Part shown: positions 63,921-64,000 of the stretch, in pieces
Numbering within the stretch: position 1 is the stretch's first letter
How the letters are laid out: every line of letters begins with the position of its first letter
Assembly: GCA_052435735.1 (NCBI GenBank)
Contig: JBQVNB010000002.1
Location: forward strand, 62,001-126,000
Direction of reading: 5' to 3'
Length of the DNA: 64,000 nt
Source of the DNA: Aliihoeflea sp052435735
Lineage (GTDB): Bacteria; Pseudomonadota; Alphaproteobacteria; Rhizobiales; Rhizobiaceae
Position numbers and translations under genes: made by a program
Notes under the pieces: generated by a model
Database searches by the model: none
Told to the model about the DNA's origin: nothing
Seen by the model: the letters and a program-made list of their open reading frames with translations, nothing else

Positions 63921-64000
63921 CTATTCGTCGTCGACGACCCGCAGGCGCAGCGAGCCGCTGCGCGCTTCTGCCGGCTTCTTGTCTGCTTTCTCGTCGATCT
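63921..64000 (-). CDS. 3' end of an unidentified gene
   Basis: On the minus strand an open frame enters from the window edge and stops with TAG at 63923-63921 after 26 full codons. The visible C-terminus is charged and ends with SGSLRLRVVDDE. It is too short to assign. The codon usage resembles the neighbours, and the next gene starts 76 bases beyond, so a real gene end is plausible. Confidence 0.45.
   Translation of the reverse strand, partial: IDEKADKKPAEARSGSLRLRVVDDE

Overview
The window is a gene-dense, high-GC stretch of core chromosome from an alphaproteobacterium of the order Hyphomicrobiales (Rhizobiales). The assignment rests on gene orders and family variants: nusA-ylxR-infB-rbfA-truB, rpsO-pnp, fabA-fabB-fabI divergent from the iron regulator irr, rpsT upstream of dnaA, a DnaX without zinc-finger cysteines, a small SRP RNA beside dnaX, and GC-rich intergenic palindromes of a type common in rhizobial genomes. 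The family (Phyllobacteriaceae-like, Aurantimonadaceae-like or other) cannot be settled from this sequence. There is no phage, insertion sequence, CRISPR array or tRNA that I can see.

Layout. 1-10.8 kb: transcription and translation genes (nusA 3' part, ylxR, infB, rbfA, truB), an orphan HWE-family sensor kinase, then rpsO and pnp with two clear terminators. 10.8-13.3 kb: an RsmC-like rRNA methyltransferase convergent with a membrane EAL protein whose GGDEF domain is degenerate. 13.4-16.7 kb: the unsaturated fatty-acid operon fabA-fabB-fabI and divergent irr. 16.7-19.2 kb: an SH3 protein, a D-2-hydroxyacid dehydrogenase and a MoeB/ThiF-like enzyme. 19.2-27.3 kb: recF, dnaN, dnaA, then rpsT, an enoyl-CoA hydratase, mutM and deoB, all on the minus strand, with an 800-bp gene-free region upstream of dnaA. 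27.4-37.9 kb: a Tad (Flp-type) pilus locus: two TadE-like pseudopilins and a short CpaC-N-domain protein on the minus strand, divergent from cpaA-cpaB-cpaC-cpaD-cpaE-cpaF-tadB-tadC. No Flp pilin gene is present. 38-43.6 kb: an AI-2E-family membrane protein, a luciferase-like oxidoreductase, a double Kazal-like lipoprotein, an MltB-type lytic transglycosylase with a palindromic repeat inside its 5' coding end, recR and a SleB-like hydrolase. 43.7-50.4 kb: ebfC, dnaX, SRP RNA, a HIT protein, nudC, pheA, kdsB, and a membrane-anchored cytochrome c with a long acidic tail. 50.5-62.5 kb: two tandem YejA-type binding proteins, yejB, yejE, yejF, a GhrA-like reductase, a cytosolic SH3-NlpC/P60 peptidase overlapping a leucyl aminopeptidase, and a TadD-like TPR lipoprotein. 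62.5-64 kb: another palindromic repeat, a second luciferase-like oxidoreductase and the 3' end of an unidentified gene.

How the genes work together. Most of the window is housekeeping. The most coherent non-housekeeping themes are (1) the Tad pilus machine with its satellite genes, and (2) cell-wall turnover: a lytic transglycosylase, a SleB hydrolase, the YejBEF importer with two binding proteins, and a YkfC-like peptidase with an aminopeptidase. The second set reads as a possible route for release, import and breakdown of murein peptides. Sequence-level points of interest include a probable leaderless dnaN promoter, an exact EcfG-type (general stress) promoter match before the AI-2E-family gene, palindromes upstream of rpsO and dnaA, and a hairpin in the first codons of recF. 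I found no convincing new defence or mobile system.
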